This document shows, one piece after another, positions 31,258-40,679 of a stretch of 64,000 nt of DNA. Every line of letters starts with the position of its first letter. The stretch's first letter is position 1. The position numbers and the translations under genes were made by a program. The notes under the pieces were generated by a model. It was not told the origin of the DNA, ran no database searches, and was given only the letters and a program-made list of their open reading frames with translations. The stretch is from Natronoarchaeum mannanilyticum (lineage in GTDB: Archaea > Halobacteriota > Halobacteria > Halobacteriales > Natronoarchaeaceae), in assembly GCF_039522665.1 (NCBI RefSeq), contig NZ_BAAADV010000002.1, positions 62,001 through 126,000 on the forward strand, written 5' to 3'.

Positions 31258-32631
31258 GTGTTCGAATCCGCCGTCGCCGAGCTGTCGGTCGCTCTCGCCG
31301 ACGCCGCGTCGTCGCCAGCGGTCGCCGAGGCGGCGGCGTCGACGCCCCAGCTTCTCCAGACCGGGCCGATGGGCGACGACGCGCTCGACAGCACGGTGGC
31401 GCGGATCGCGCTCGCCGCGGCGCTGGGCATGTTTCTCGGCCTCGAACGGGAGTGGTCCCAGAAGACGGCGGGGATCCGGACGTTCTCGCTGATCAGCCTG
31501 CTCGGGGCGGTGTTCGTCGTGCTCGACCGGGAGACGCTGCTGGTCGTCGGCGGCCTGCTCGTCGTCGTTCAGGGGGTCCTGCTGGCCGTCCAGGGGCTGC
31601 TCGCCGACCGCGAGGAGGACGAGGGACTGAGCCTGACGACCTCGACGTCGATGCTGGTCGCCTACGGCGTCGGCGCGCTGGTCGCCGCGGAGTTCGTCAT
31701 CGAGGGCGTCACCGTCGCGGTGCTGTCCTCGCTGCTGCTCGTCCTGAAGCGGGAGCTCCACGACATCGCCTGGGGGCTCTCCCGCGAGGAGCTTCGCTCG
31801 GCCAGCGAGTTCGCCATCCTCGCGTTCGTGATCTACCCGCTGTTGCCGTCCGAGCCCGTCGAACTCGACGTGCTGGGCACGCCCGTACCGATCGAGGCCC
31901 GCGTCGCCTGGCTGATGGTGGTGATGGTCGCCGGAATCGGCATCGTCAACTACGCCGTCGTGATGAACTACGGCGGGCGCGGCATCGCCGTCACGGGCTT
32001 TTTCGGCGGGCTGGCGTCCTCGGCGGCGGTCGTCGGGACGATGATCGACCACGTTCGCCAGCGCCCCGAGGCCGGCGCCTACGCGATCGCCGCGATCCTG
32101 CTCGCCAACGCCGCGATGGCCCTCAGAAATCTCGGCATCGCGCTGGTGTTCACCCTGGGCGGCGGGCGCGTTCTCTACGGCGCGCTGGTCCCGTTGGGTG
32201 CGATCGTCCTCGGTTCGGTGGCGATCGCGGTCTACGCCGCCGACTGGTCCGAGCAGGTCGAGATGGAACTCGTCGATCCCTTCTCGCTCCGCAACGCGCT
32301 CGGGTTCGGGCTCGTGTTCCTCGCCGTTCTCGTCCTCGGTTCGCTCGCGGAGATCCACCTCGGGCGGCTCGGCTTCTACGCGACCGCCGCGGCGACCGGG
32401 CTCGTCTCCAGCGCCGGCGCGACGGCGTCGGCGGTGATGCTCTACCGGGTGGGCGATCTGGACGCCGGCACCGCGGTCGTCGCCATCCTGCTGGCGACCG
32501 CTTCGAGCGTCCTCGTGAAGGTCGCGCTCGCGGGGCTCGGCCCCGATCGGAACTTCGCCTACCGGGTCGCCGGCTGGAGCGGACTGCTGTTGCTCGGCGC
32601 CGGCGCGGCCACCGCGGCGGTGACGATCTGA
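31258..32631 (+). CDS. MgtC/SapB-DUF4010 family membrane protein
   Basis: A GTG start gives 457 residues. After a short N-terminal segment, ALAAALGMFLGLEREW and KTAGIRTFSLISLLGA form the MgtC/SapB module. The rest is the DUF4010 membrane domain with about ten further hydrophobic segments, including GIAVTGFFGGLASSAAVVG and ATGLVSSAGATASAVMLY. MgtC proteins are linked to growth at low magnesium and in bacteria inhibit ATP synthase; the role of the DUF4010 fusion is not known. It is a single gene. Confidence 0.88.
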   Translation: MFESAVAELSVALADAASSPAVAEAAASTPQLLQTGPMGDDALDSTVARIALAAALGMFLGLEREWSQKTAGIRTFSLISLLGAVFVVLDRETLLVVGGLLVVVQGVLLAVQGLLADREEDEGLSLTTSTSMLVAYGVGALVAAEFVIEGVTVAVLSSLLLVLKRELHDIAWGLSREELRSASEFAILAFVIYPLLPSEPVELDVLGTPVPIEARVAWLMVVMVAGIGIVNYAVVMNYGGRGIAVTGFFGGLASSAAVVGTMIDHVRQRPEAGAYAIAAILLANAAMALRNLGIALVFTLGGGRVLYGALVPLGAIVLGSVAIAVYAADWSEQVEMELVDPFSLRNALGFGLVFLAVLVLGSLAEIHLGRLGFYATAAATGLVSSAGATASAVMLYRVGDLDAGTAVVAILLATASSVLVKVALAGLGPDRNFAYRVAGWSGLLLLGAGAATAAVTI

Positions 32632-32749
32632 TCGACGCGGCGACGTCGGCGCCGGACTCGCTCGCGTCGCCGTCGACCGACGGCTGCCGCCGCGCAGGCG
32701 ACGACCGAAGCACTCGGGTATTTTACCGGTTCGGCCCCTCACTTCGAAC

Positions 32750-34081
32750 ATGGACAGAGCGACGGCCGTCCCCGAGGTCGATGCCATCCCCGGCGAGCGC
32801 GCCGAACGGTGGGTGAAACACCACCACGAGCACGCGGCGCCCAGCACGTACGTCTACGAGTTCGTCTGGGACGTCACCGAGAAGGCGGTCGGCCCCTTCT
32901 GTACGGACGTCGACGGCAACGTCCTGCTGGATTTCACCAGCCACGTCGCGGCGTCGCCGCTCGGGTACAACAACCCGAAGATCGCCAATCGAATCGACGC
33001 GTTCGACCTGCCCGATCCGACGAAGATCGCCGGCCAGGACTTCTACGTCAGCGGCGGCTGGCCCCCGGAGGACCCCGAGTTCCCCGGCCCGACCCAGCTC
33101 ATGGACCGGCTCGCGGACGCCTGCGAGCAGTACAACCTCGATCGCGTTTTTCTCTCGAACTCCGGCGCCGAAGCCGTCGAGAACGCGATCAAGATCTGTT
33201 ACGCGGCGGGCGGCCACCGCGCGATCACGTTCGACGGCGCGTTCCACGGTCGGACGCTCGGCGCGCTCTCGCTGAACCGCTCGAAGGCCAAGCACCGCAA
33301 GGGGTTCCCCGAGATCCCGGGCGTCGTCAGTCTCCCCTACTGCGCCTGCGACGGCGAGTGCACCTGCGGCTGGAAAACCGACGGTCCCGGCGGCAACGCC
33401 TTAGCGGACCGCCTCCACCCCCAGCGCGGCGTGATCGATCCCGAGGAACTCGCGTTCGTGATCCTCGAACCGATCCAGGGCGAAGGCGGCTATCGCATTC
33501 CGAACGAGGAGTTTCTGTCTGATCTGGCGACCGTTCGCGAGAAGTACGACGTAGCGATCGTCGCCGACGAGATCCAGTCGGGGCTCGGCCGCACCGGCGA
33601 GTTCTGGGCGGTCGATCACACCGATCTGACGCCCGACGTCATCGCCAGCGCGAAGGGACTCCGCGTCGGCGCCACGATCGGTCGCTCCGATCTCTTCCCC
33701 GAGGAGACCGGCCGGCTCTCCTCGACGTGGGGTGCGGGCGACGTGCTCGCGGCGCTCCAGGGCGTCCTGACGATCGACGCGATCCGCGAGCACGACCTGC
33801 AGGACAACGCCGTCCGCCGGGGCGCGCAGTTCCACGAGCTGCTGGCCGACGCGGAACTCCCCGGCGTCGTCGACGTGCGCGGCCGCGGGCTGATGCTCGC
33901 CGTCGAGTTCGACACCGCGGACCGGCGCGAAGCCGTTCTTCGGCAGGCGCTCGAGCGCGGGCTGCTCACGCTGGGCTGTGGCCACTCGACCTTGCGCGTG
34001 CTGCCGCCGCTGGACGTCACCGAGCGCGAGCTGCGGCTGGGCGTCGAACTGCTGGTCGAGTCGATCCGGGCGACAGCCTGA
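32750..34081 (+). CDS. Class III aminotransferase (PLP dependent)
   Basis: The 443-residue product has the fold-type I signature: SNSGAEAVENAIK for the phosphate site, VADEIQSGLGRTG with Asp273 for the pyridine nitrogen, and the Schiff-base Lys302 in ASAKGL. The sequence is closest to 4-aminobutyrate/acetylornithine-type transaminases, but the amino donor cannot be assigned. An unusual CxCxxxCxC cluster (Cys198, 200, 204, 206) forms a loop that could bind metal. A TTTTACC region about 30 bases upstream fits the ATG at 32750. Confidence 0.87.
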   Translation: MDRATAVPEVDAIPGERAERWVKHHHEHAAPSTYVYEFVWDVTEKAVGPFCTDVDGNVLLDFTSHVAASPLGYNNPKIANRIDAFDLPDPTKIAGQDFYVSGGWPPEDPEFPGPTQLMDRLADACEQYNLDRVFLSNSGAEAVENAIKICYAAGGHRAITFDGAFHGRTLGALSLNRSKAKHRKGFPEIPGVVSLPYCACDGECTCGWKTDGPGGNALADRLHPQRGVIDPEELAFVILEPIQGEGGYRIPNEEFLSDLATVREKYDVAIVADEIQSGLGRTGEFWAVDHTDLTPDVIASAKGLRVGATIGRSDLFPEETGRLSSTWGAGDVLAALQGVLTIDAIREHDLQDNAVRRGAQFHELLADAELPGVVDVRGRGLMLAVEFDTADRREAVLRQALERGLLTLGCGHSTLRVLPPLDVTERELRLGVELLVESIRATA

Positions 34082-34112
34082 CCTCTGGCGTCCGCCGAGC
34101 GTTCTACCCTTC

Positions 34113-35528
34113 TCAGTCGTCTTCGACCAGGCAGTACGCGTGACCCGGAGCTTCCATGACGGTTTCCTCGTCGTCGTCGTAATAGCCCGAGACGACAGCG
34201 CGCTCCGCGTAGTAGATCCGCCCGTCGACCGGCACCGCCGCGCTGGTGACTCGTCCCCTGTTTTCGACTCGCCAACAGCGACCGCCGGTTTCTTTGTCGA
34301 GTGCGTATAGGTGCGAGTCGTACGATCCCGCGAGCACCGTCCCCGCGGTGACCGTGAGCCCGCCGATGACGCGTCCGCCCACGTCGGTCGCCCACAGCTC
34401 TTCGCCCGTGTCGGCATCGAGCGCGAAAACGTTCCCGCTATCGCTTCCCGTATAGACGACGTTTTGTTCGGGGTCGACCGCCGGATTCGCCATGCTCACG
34501 TCACCGGTGTCGAACGACCACTCTTCGGTCCCATCTTCAAGATCGAGGCAGTAGATCCGGGAGTCCCAGGAACAGACGTATCCGTACCCGTCGTGCGCGG
34601 CGACGGTACCCTTGATCTGCGCGCCGAGGTTGAATGCGCCGTCACCTTTCGTCTCACCCGTCGGACCGCCGGGCGGTCCGGCCTGGAACTTCCATTCGAA
34701 TTCGAGCGACGGAAACGCCCAGCAGTAGACGGCTCCGTCGTTCGAGCCGGCGAGGATCCGGCCTGCGTCGAGATCGATCGTCGGCGACGGATGGGGCTGT
34801 CCCCACATCCGGTCTGATTTCCAGGTCGGTTCGCCGGTTTCCGCGTCGAACGCCCACAGCGCTCCGCGCGAAGGGTTCCAGAACTCCGAGATGGCGTACA
34901 GTGTTCCATCGTAGTATGCGGCGCTCGATCCGATCGCCGTCGCCCCGTCGAGTTCCTCGGACGGCGTGTGCCAGACCATCTCTCCGGACGGCACGTCGAA
35001 GGCGTACATATCGCCGTCGTACCCCCCGAGATACGCCGTTTCGTCCACGACGGTCGGTGACGCGTGGAATCCGTTGTTCGTCGCGCCGGTCTGGACCGTC
35101 CACTGCAGCTTTCCGTTCGGCGACCGTGCGTCGACCCGACCCTTGTCGCCCGCGATTATGATAGTCTCGCCGTCCGGCGTGGGGACCGGACTCGACTTTG
35201 CGGCCGTATGCCCGTCGAAGTTGATCGGGAACTCCCAGTTGACGGTCGGGGACTCGGGAACCGTCTCGTCGGGGTAGTAGCCGAGTCTGTGAAGCCCCCG
35301 CTGGAACATCGTCACGTCGTCTCTCGGGTGAGTTGCGTACTCGGAGACCGACGCTGCGGGCTCGGCGGCCGTACATTCGCGATCCGTTCCGTCGGATGGG
35401 CCGTCGAGAACTCCCGTACACCCCGCGATCCCGGCGGTCCCGGCGACGCCGGCGCTCCGCAGTATCTGCCGACGGGAGCAGGATACACCGTCGTCGTCGG
35501 GCGTCGTCGCTTGTTCTGGAGGGCGCAT
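34113..35528 (-). CDS. PQQ-like beta-propeller lipoprotein with twin-arginine signal
   Basis: The 471-residue product begins with CSRRQILRSAGVAGTAGI and a lipobox AGCTG, so it is a Tat-exported lipoprotein anchored by Cys. Repeated blades of the type GxLxWxxxTG (for example LYALDKETGGRCW and VFALDADTGEELW) build a BamB/PQQ-type propeller. No catalytic site is evident; such proteins are usually scaffolds or sensors on the cell surface. It is a single gene converging with the aminotransferase. Confidence 0.85.
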   Translation of the reverse strand: MRPPEQATTPDDDGVSCSRRQILRSAGVAGTAGIAGCTGVLDGPSDGTDRECTAAEPAASVSEYATHPRDDVTMFQRGLHRLGYYPDETVPESPTVNWEFPINFDGHTAAKSSPVPTPDGETIIIAGDKGRVDARSPNGKLQWTVQTGATNNGFHASPTVVDETAYLGGYDGDMYAFDVPSGEMVWHTPSEELDGATAIGSSAAYYDGTLYAISEFWNPSRGALWAFDAETGEPTWKSDRMWGQPHPSPTIDLDAGRILAGSNDGAVYCWAFPSLEFEWKFQAGPPGGPTGETKGDGAFNLGAQIKGTVAAHDGYGYVCSWDSRIYCLDLEDGTEEWSFDTGDVSMANPAVDPEQNVVYTGSDSGNVFALDADTGEELWATDVGGRVIGGLTVTAGTVLAGSYDSHLYALDKETGGRCWRVENRGRVTSAAVPVDGRIYYAERAVVSGYYDDDEETVMEAPGHAYCLVEDD

Positions 35529-35653
35529 CTGCTGTGGATTCCGATGTATGCGAGGCGCAAAAACGTCACGGTGTCCGCGTCGCGGTGATCCGGCGTACTG
35601 GCGTCTCGACCGGAACCGGATTGCGAGACCAGCAGCTATCCGGTATCGTGTAT

Positions 35654-35704
35654 CAAAAAATGGGATCCGCCCGATGCGGAAAGGGATCAGCCGCGAGGGC
35701 TGAT
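35654..35704 (-). terminator. Two hairpins with T-run after the S-layer-type gene
   Basis: On the complement, directly after the stop, ATCAGCC/GGCTGAT (35686-35704) is followed by TCCGC/GCGGA (35666-35680) and then TTTTTT (35655-35660). A stem plus U-tract is a good intrinsic terminator for a very highly expressed gene. Confidence 0.7.
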
Positions 35705-35707
35705 TAG

Positions 35708-38152
35708 TTATTCGCGCTTCCGGAGCGCGAGCATCGCGGCGCCGATCAGCGACAGCATGGCGACGGCGATGCCGAAGCCGGGCTGACCGTCGCTGGAGTC
35801 GCCACCGTTATCGGTGCCGTTGTCGGTGCCGTTGTCGGTGCCGTTGTCGGTGCCGTTGTCGGTGCCGTTGTCGGTGCCGTTGTCGGTGCCGTTGTCGGTG
35901 CCGTTGTCGGTGCCGTTGTCGGTGCCGTTGTCGGTACCGTTGTCGGTGCCGTTGTCCTCGCCCTTCTGCTCCGTGACGTTCAGCGTCGCGGAGGCGGAGG
36001 CGTCGTCAACGGAAACCTCGAGGGTGTGGTCGCCCGTCTCGAGGTCGGTGGAGTCGATGTTGTAGGTGAGCGTCGTGGTGTCGTCGGCGCTGAGGTTGCC
36101 AGTGGACTGCGTGCCAACCTCGTCGCCAGCGAGCGTCAGCGGGACGCTGGTGTCGAGACCGCCGGCGCCGGCGGTAACCTCGACATCAACTTCGACGCTG
36201 CTGTTCTTCACGACCTTGTAGGTGTCCTGACCGAAGGAGACCTGGGTCTCGGCTTCGGGCGGGGCGTCAGCTTCTACGAGCGTCGAGGTGATCTCGACGT
36301 TGTTGTTCTCGAAGCTGTTATCCTCTGCGTAGAGGCTGAACTCCGTACCGGCTTCCTCGTTCGAGAGGTCGAAGGAAGCGGTGAACGTGTTACCATCCTC
36401 GCCGGCCATCACGGTCGGCGTGTCTCGCTCGACGAATCCGCTCGATCCGCCGGTGCGGGCACGCGTGTCGATCGTGCTGCCGGGCGCGATGTTGGTCGTA
36501 CCGGTTGCGCTCGCGTCCTCAGAGGCCGCGACTTCCGACGCGCTGTCGGACCAGTCGATGCTGCGCTCTTCGAGACTGAACGAACCCGAGATGGACTCGA
36601 GGTCGTCGTCCCAGTTATTGACGAAGTTGTTGTTGGCGCCGATCTCGATCGTGGTGTCGAGCGAGGAGCCGGTCGGCAGCGCTGCGCCGTGCTCGGACTC
36701 CATCAGGATGGTGAACGAACCGTTCTGCTGGTCGGCGTTCACGACGGTGCCCTGAAGCTCGCCCTGGTAGTCAGCGTCGCCATCGTCCGGGAAGGTCGCC
36801 CAGAGGTTCGTCGCGTCGGGGCGGTTCGGACCGGAGACGTCCTCCGTGACCTTGATCTGCATGCCGGGGACGCCGTTGGCGGCGGAGCCGATGTCGTCAC
36901 CCTCTTCGACGAAGCCGTAGACGCTCTCTGCCTCGACGTTGACGAGCAGCTCATCGCCCTCTGCGATGGTGCTCGTCTCGGTGAGCGTCGCGTCTTCGAG
37001 ATCGTCAGCGTTGTCGACGGCGTTCTGCGGTGCCGTCCACGTGCTCATCGTCGCATCGTTGAACGACGTGCGCTGATTCAGGTTCAGGAACGAGACGTCC
37101 TGCTCGTAGTCGGTGGAGTAGTCGTTACCGTTGTCACCGTACTGGTCGGCGATGCTCAGCTCGTAGCCGGCGTTACCGAGTGCGCCGGGCACGTCCTGAA
37201 CCGTGTTCTCGACGTTCACGTTGGCGTCACTTTCGGTGACCTCCCACGTGACGTCGTAGGTGTTGAGCGTGACCGTAACGTCCTCGTTATCACCGACCTC
37301 GCCGAGGTTGGAGACGCGGAGGTGCTGCTCGTAGTTGACATCGTCCTCGTCACCGACCTTCACGTAGACGTCATTCTCGACGCCCTGCGCGTTGAAGGTG
37401 AACGAGACTTCGTTGCCAACCTGGCCCTCGAAGCTGTCCTGCGTGAAGGTGATGTCAGCGTCGACCGGCTCGACGACTTCGACCGAAGCGCTGGACGACG
37501 CGTCCGCGTCGGCCACGTTCACGTCGAAGGAGTAGTTGCCGGTGCTCTGGTCGCTGAAGTCACCAGTGATGCTGGAGCTGCCAGCGACGACGACGTAGCC
37601 ATCTTCTTCAGTACCGCCGAAGATGGACGAGAGCGTGCTCGCGTCGAGCGCGTTTCCGTTGGCGTCCTCACCCGAGATCTCGACGTCGAAGTTCTGCACG
37701 TCGCGGTTGTCGCTCGTCAGGTCGAGGTTGACCGACGAGTCCGACTCAACCGTGTCGGAGGCGAAGCTGGCGTCGAAGTCCTGCTGTTCGACCCAGAACG
37801 AACCGTAGGGACCACCATTAGCTTCGATGTAGTGCGGTCCCGAGTAATCCTTCATGTTGACCGTGACGTGACCGTCACCGTCAGCACGGATGTACTCGAC
37901 ACGTTCCGAGTTCGCCGTGTCGTCCGCGAGACCTTCGCGAAGCTCAACGGTCTCATCGGCGTCGAAACCGTCGATCGTCACTGTCTGTCCTTGATAGAAC
38001 GTTTCACCGTCTAGATTCGTGTTGTCGGCATCTCCGTGATTCGCAGCTGCAGTCCCCACCAGCGCGGCGGAGCCAGCAACCACAGAGAGTACCATCATCG
38101 CTGCCAGGAACACTGCGCGTCCCTTTTCACGATATGACTTGTTGTCTGTCAT
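35708..38152 (-). CDS. csg: S-layer-type cell-surface glycoprotein with PGF-CTERM anchor
   Basis: The 814-residue product has the S-layer signal peptide type (KSYREKGRAVFLAAMMVLSV, cleavage after about AAA at 37). A Thr/Ser/Asp-rich extracellular part follows, with strands typical of haloarchaeal BGTF/S-layer proteins and many NxS/T sequons. Twelve DNGT repeats and the anchor PGFGIAVAMLSLIGAA with RKRE close the protein. It should form the crystalline envelope and be processed by archaeosortase A. Codon use is strongly biased and the message has a long leader, both fitting very high expression. Another S-layer gene elsewhere cannot be excluded. Confidence 0.85.
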   Translation of the reverse strand: MTDNKSYREKGRAVFLAAMMVLSVVAGSAALVGTAAANHGDADNTNLDGETFYQGQTVTIDGFDADETVELREGLADDTANSERVEYIRADGDGHVTVNMKDYSGPHYIEANGGPYGSFWVEQQDFDASFASDTVESDSSVNLDLTSDNRDVQNFDVEISGEDANGNALDASTLSSIFGGTEEDGYVVVAGSSSITGDFSDQSTGNYSFDVNVADADASSSASVEVVEPVDADITFTQDSFEGQVGNEVSFTFNAQGVENDVYVKVGDEDDVNYEQHLRVSNLGEVGDNEDVTVTLNTYDVTWEVTESDANVNVENTVQDVPGALGNAGYELSIADQYGDNGNDYSTDYEQDVSFLNLNQRTSFNDATMSTWTAPQNAVDNADDLEDATLTETSTIAEGDELLVNVEAESVYGFVEEGDDIGSAANGVPGMQIKVTEDVSGPNRPDATNLWATFPDDGDADYQGELQGTVVNADQQNGSFTILMESEHGAALPTGSSLDTTIEIGANNNFVNNWDDDLESISGSFSLEERSIDWSDSASEVAASEDASATGTTNIAPGSTIDTRARTGGSSGFVERDTPTVMAGEDGNTFTASFDLSNEEAGTEFSLYAEDNSFENNNVEITSTLVEADAPPEAETQVSFGQDTYKVVKNSSVEVDVEVTAGAGGLDTSVPLTLAGDEVGTQSTGNLSADDTTTLTYNIDSTDLETGDHTLEVSVDDASASATLNVTEQKGEDNGTDNGTDNGTDNGTDNGTDNGTDNGTDNGTDNGTDNGTDNGTDNGTDNGGDSSDGQPGFGIAVAMLSLIGAAMLALRKRE
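35807..35950. repeat. 12-bp minisatellite, 12 units, encoding (DNGT)12
   Basis: Twelve uninterrupted 12-base units (GTTGTCGGTGCC on this strand) lie near the 3' end of the S-layer-type gene. Only the first and one late unit carry a synonymous change. Each unit encodes one N-G-T sequon just outside the membrane anchor. Confidence 0.95.
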
Positions 38153-38294
38153 GGTTGTTGTTGTAATCAGTTGTCTGTCGATCAGACGGCGACACCAACT
38201 TTCGCACGCGACCGGAAGTCGTTCCGGACGGTGATACTCGATGCTGCCACCATGGGTAGGGGTACAGTACGAAGGTTACGCTGTCGTTATAAAT
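38153..38294 (-). promoter_or_regulatory. Promoter and long 5' leader of the S-layer-type gene
   Basis: Reading the complement, GCATTTATAACG (TATA core about 38287-38293) is the only strong TATA box. Transcription would begin about 25 bases on, near 38262, leaving a leader of about 110 bases before the ATG at 38152. The leader ends in a CAACAACAACC stretch just before the ATG. Most genes here look leaderless, so this leader is exceptional. The S-layer gene of Haloferax volcanii is known to have a leader of similar length. Bases 38295-38525 show no gene. Confidence 0.65.
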
Positions 38295-38525
38295 GCTTTG
38301 TGGTGAGACTAGGGCGTTGTTATCTGTTCTCATGCGACGTTACAGGTCTCCTTTCCGACGGGTAGGGTCAGCCGAGGCCCCCGATCGGTCTCCGATTCGT
38401 ACTTGAACCGATCGAGGTCCTAACGCCGTATATCCCGGAAAGTACAACTTACTGATCCGAACGATGTCGTCCGGCAATCGGTTACGGCGGGGCCCAAGTA
38501 TCCTCGCCGGCTACTATCCGATAGT

Positions 38526-39623
38526 TCAAGCCCGCCGCAGCGTCACGACGAACGCCGCCCCGCCGAGGTCGCTATCCTCAACGTGAACCGTCCCGCCGTA
38601 TCGCCCGGCGAGTTCGGCGACGAGGTAGAGGCCGACGCCGGTGCCGGGGCTTTCGATGCCCTTCTCGCCGCGCCCGAAGATCGACTCTCGGCGGTCCTCT
38701 GGAATGCCGGGGCCGTCGTCGGCGACGGTCACGGTCACCTCGTCGGTTCCGACGCCGACGTCGACTTCGACGGTCGGCACCGCCGAATCGTTGTGGAGCA
38801 CGGCGTTGTTCAGGAGATTCGAGAACAACGAGCTCAGGAGATCGTCCGCGCGGACGCGCACGTCGCCCGGCACGTCGTCGAGGCGGAACTCGACGGGCTG
38901 GTGCTCGCGGTCGTGTTTGGCCTCGGCTTTTCGAACTTCGGCGTCCAGCACCGGCGCCAGCGCGATCGCTCGCAGGTCGGGGTCGTCGTCCTCCATCGCG
39001 GCCACCACGTCGGCCGCCGTGCGGGTGAGCTCGGTGATGTGATCGGTCGTCTGCACGATCTGGTCGAGGAACTCGCGACCCTCCTCGTCGACGTGGTCGT
39101 CGAGCAGCTCGGCCCACCCGGCCACGAGCGTCACGTCGTTGCGGATGTCGTGACGGACGAGCTGGTTGAGGAAGGCGAGCGTGTCCCGTTCGGCTTCGAG
39201 CTCTTCGGCGCGCGACTCGGCGGCGAGCTCGGCCAGCTTGCGCTGGGTGATGTCCGCGTGCGCGACGACCGCGAACGCGTCGCCGTCGCGCTCGAACCGG
39301 CTCACGCGCGCGGTGAACCATCGCCGTTCGGTGGGTGAGTGGCAGGGGTACTCCTGGATGAACTGGTCGCGTTCGCCGGCCAGGACCGCCTCGATCGCAT
39401 CTGCGACGGCGATCGCGATCTCGTCGTCCGAGTCCGAACGACAGACCGAGATGTAGTTCGCGCCGACCGAGTCCCCGCAGAGATCGTTCTCGTCGGCGAA
39501 CGTCTCCCAGGACTCGTTCGTCTGGACGATCACGCCGTCGGCGTCGAGCACGGCGACGCTGAGCGGGAGCGTGTTCAGCGCGGCGTGCCCGAGCGCTTCG
39601 GCGTCGTCTCGGCCGGCGACCAT
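38526..39623 (-). CDS. PAS-domain sensor histidine kinase
   Basis: The 365-residue product has a PAS domain (about 15-125, NTLPLSVAVLDADGVIVQTN) and a HisKA helix with LVRHDIRND (phospho-acceptor His about 160). The HATPase domain follows, with SNLLNNAVLHND (N box), VADDGPGIP (G1) and GTGVGLYLVAEL (G2). It has no membrane segment, so it is a cytoplasmic sensor of an unknown signal. No response regulator is next to it. The ATG at 39623 was chosen; a longer frame would overlap the divergent gene at 39769. Confidence 0.88.
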   Translation of the reverse strand: MVAGRDDAEALGHAALNTLPLSVAVLDADGVIVQTNESWETFADENDLCGDSVGANYISVCRSDSDDEIAIAVADAIEAVLAGERDQFIQEYPCHSPTERRWFTARVSRFERDGDAFAVVAHADITQRKLAELAAESRAEELEAERDTLAFLNQLVRHDIRNDVTLVAGWAELLDDHVDEEGREFLDQIVQTTDHITELTRTAADVVAAMEDDDPDLRAIALAPVLDAEVRKAEAKHDREHQPVEFRLDDVPGDVRVRADDLLSSLFSNLLNNAVLHNDSAVPTVEVDVGVGTDEVTVTVADDGPGIPEDRRESIFGRGEKGIESPGTGVGLYLVAELAGRYGGTVHVEDSDLGGAAFVVTLRRA

Positions 39624-39768
39624 ACTACGGGATGGGTCGGGAACATCAAAACGGCGTCGGTGAGGCGACCGGCGGATACTCGTCACCGGCGGCCGAAAGT
39701 CGCTTCGCTGACCTGTCAGTACGAGGCCGTTACTATCATATAACGCCAACGTAACCATCGACTGTTCG

Positions 39769-40647
39769 ATGTCACACCGCGCCGTGTCGAGTCGGACAGC
39801 GGAAGGCGGTTCCGACGATGCGGCCCGCCCTACGGCGTCCCGTCGTTCGCTGCTCGGTGCGATCGCCGGCGCGACGGCGTTTCCGTTCTCGGTTGGTTCA
39901 CTGGCGCACGCGCACGCGAACCCCGACGCCGACCGCGACGGAGACGGACTTCCCGACGGCGGCGAGGCCGACGGGTCCCTCGAACGAGCGTTCGCGGACA
40001 CGTTCGGCGAGCAGTTCGAAGGGCTGGATCCCGAGCGGCGGGACCTCCTGATCGACGTCCGCTACGTCGAGGGAACCGACGTCTCCTCGGGAACGAAGGC
40101 GTCGATCGAGCGACTGTTCCGCCGCCAAGGAATCTACGCTCAGTGGCTCGATTACCCCGACCGATACGACAGGGAGGCCTTCGAGCGGCGCTACGGGTCG
40201 AACGCGCGGGCGCTCCTGTGGGGCGGCGAGAGCTTCTATCGAACCGAGGTCGAGCGCCTGTTCCGGGACGCCGCGATCCAGTTGATCGTCGTGCCGGGCC
40301 GCGCGCACCCGGACTACTCGGGGCTCGTGTACAGCCCCGTGACGGACGCGCTCGGGGGCGGCGAGGACGGCAACGTCAACGGGTTCAGCGTGGGCAACCG
40401 CGCGGTGGTCGCCGACCGTGACGATCCTCGCGAGGAACGACGGCTCGTCCTCCACGAGCTCGCCCATCTCGGGCTCTGTCACGCCGACGATCCGGACAAC
40501 CGGGGCGTGATGGGATCGGGCGACCGGATCGACCTGACCGACCGCGAGTGGGAGCTGCTCCGGCGGCGCGTCGACAACGTCCGGGACAGCTCCGGCTACG
40601 ACGTCCTCTTCAGGCCGTGTCTCCGCGAGCAGTGGTTGGATGACTGA
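39769..40647 (+). CDS. Secreted metzincin-like zinc metalloprotease
   Basis: The 292-residue product carries a twin-arginine signal (SRRSLLGAIAGATAF), then an acidic segment with calcium-loop look (DADRDGDGLPDGGEADG). The zinc site is HELAHLGLCH near residue 225, followed by NRGVMGSG as a Met-turn-like motif. In metzincins the zinc site is HExxHxxGxxH; here the third His is one residue closer, so either the helix turn is shorter or a different ligand is used. The first two His and the Glu remain, so hydrolysis is plausible. It is divergent from the histidine kinase. Confidence 0.72.
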   Translation: MSHRAVSSRTAEGGSDDAARPTASRRSLLGAIAGATAFPFSVGSLAHAHANPDADRDGDGLPDGGEADGSLERAFADTFGEQFEGLDPERRDLLIDVRYVEGTDVSSGTKASIERLFRRQGIYAQWLDYPDRYDREAFERRYGSNARALLWGGESFYRTEVERLFRDAAIQLIVVPGRAHPDYSGLVYSPVTDALGGGEDGNVNGFSVGNRAVVADRDDPREERRLVLHELAHLGLCHADDPDNRGVMGSGDRIDLTDREWELLRRRVDNVRDSSGYDVLFRPCLREQWLDD

Positions 40648-40679
40648 CAGAATGACCCCGCTGTGCGGATCTGCCCGGG

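Noticed and set aside
35807..35950. Possible CRISPR array because of regular short repeats
   Set aside because: The 12-bp units are contiguous without spacers and lie in frame in the S-layer-type gene.
39624..40001. Longer N-terminus for the histidine kinase
   Set aside because: It would overlap the divergent metalloprotease gene and adds Ser/Pro-rich sequence unlike a sensor domain.
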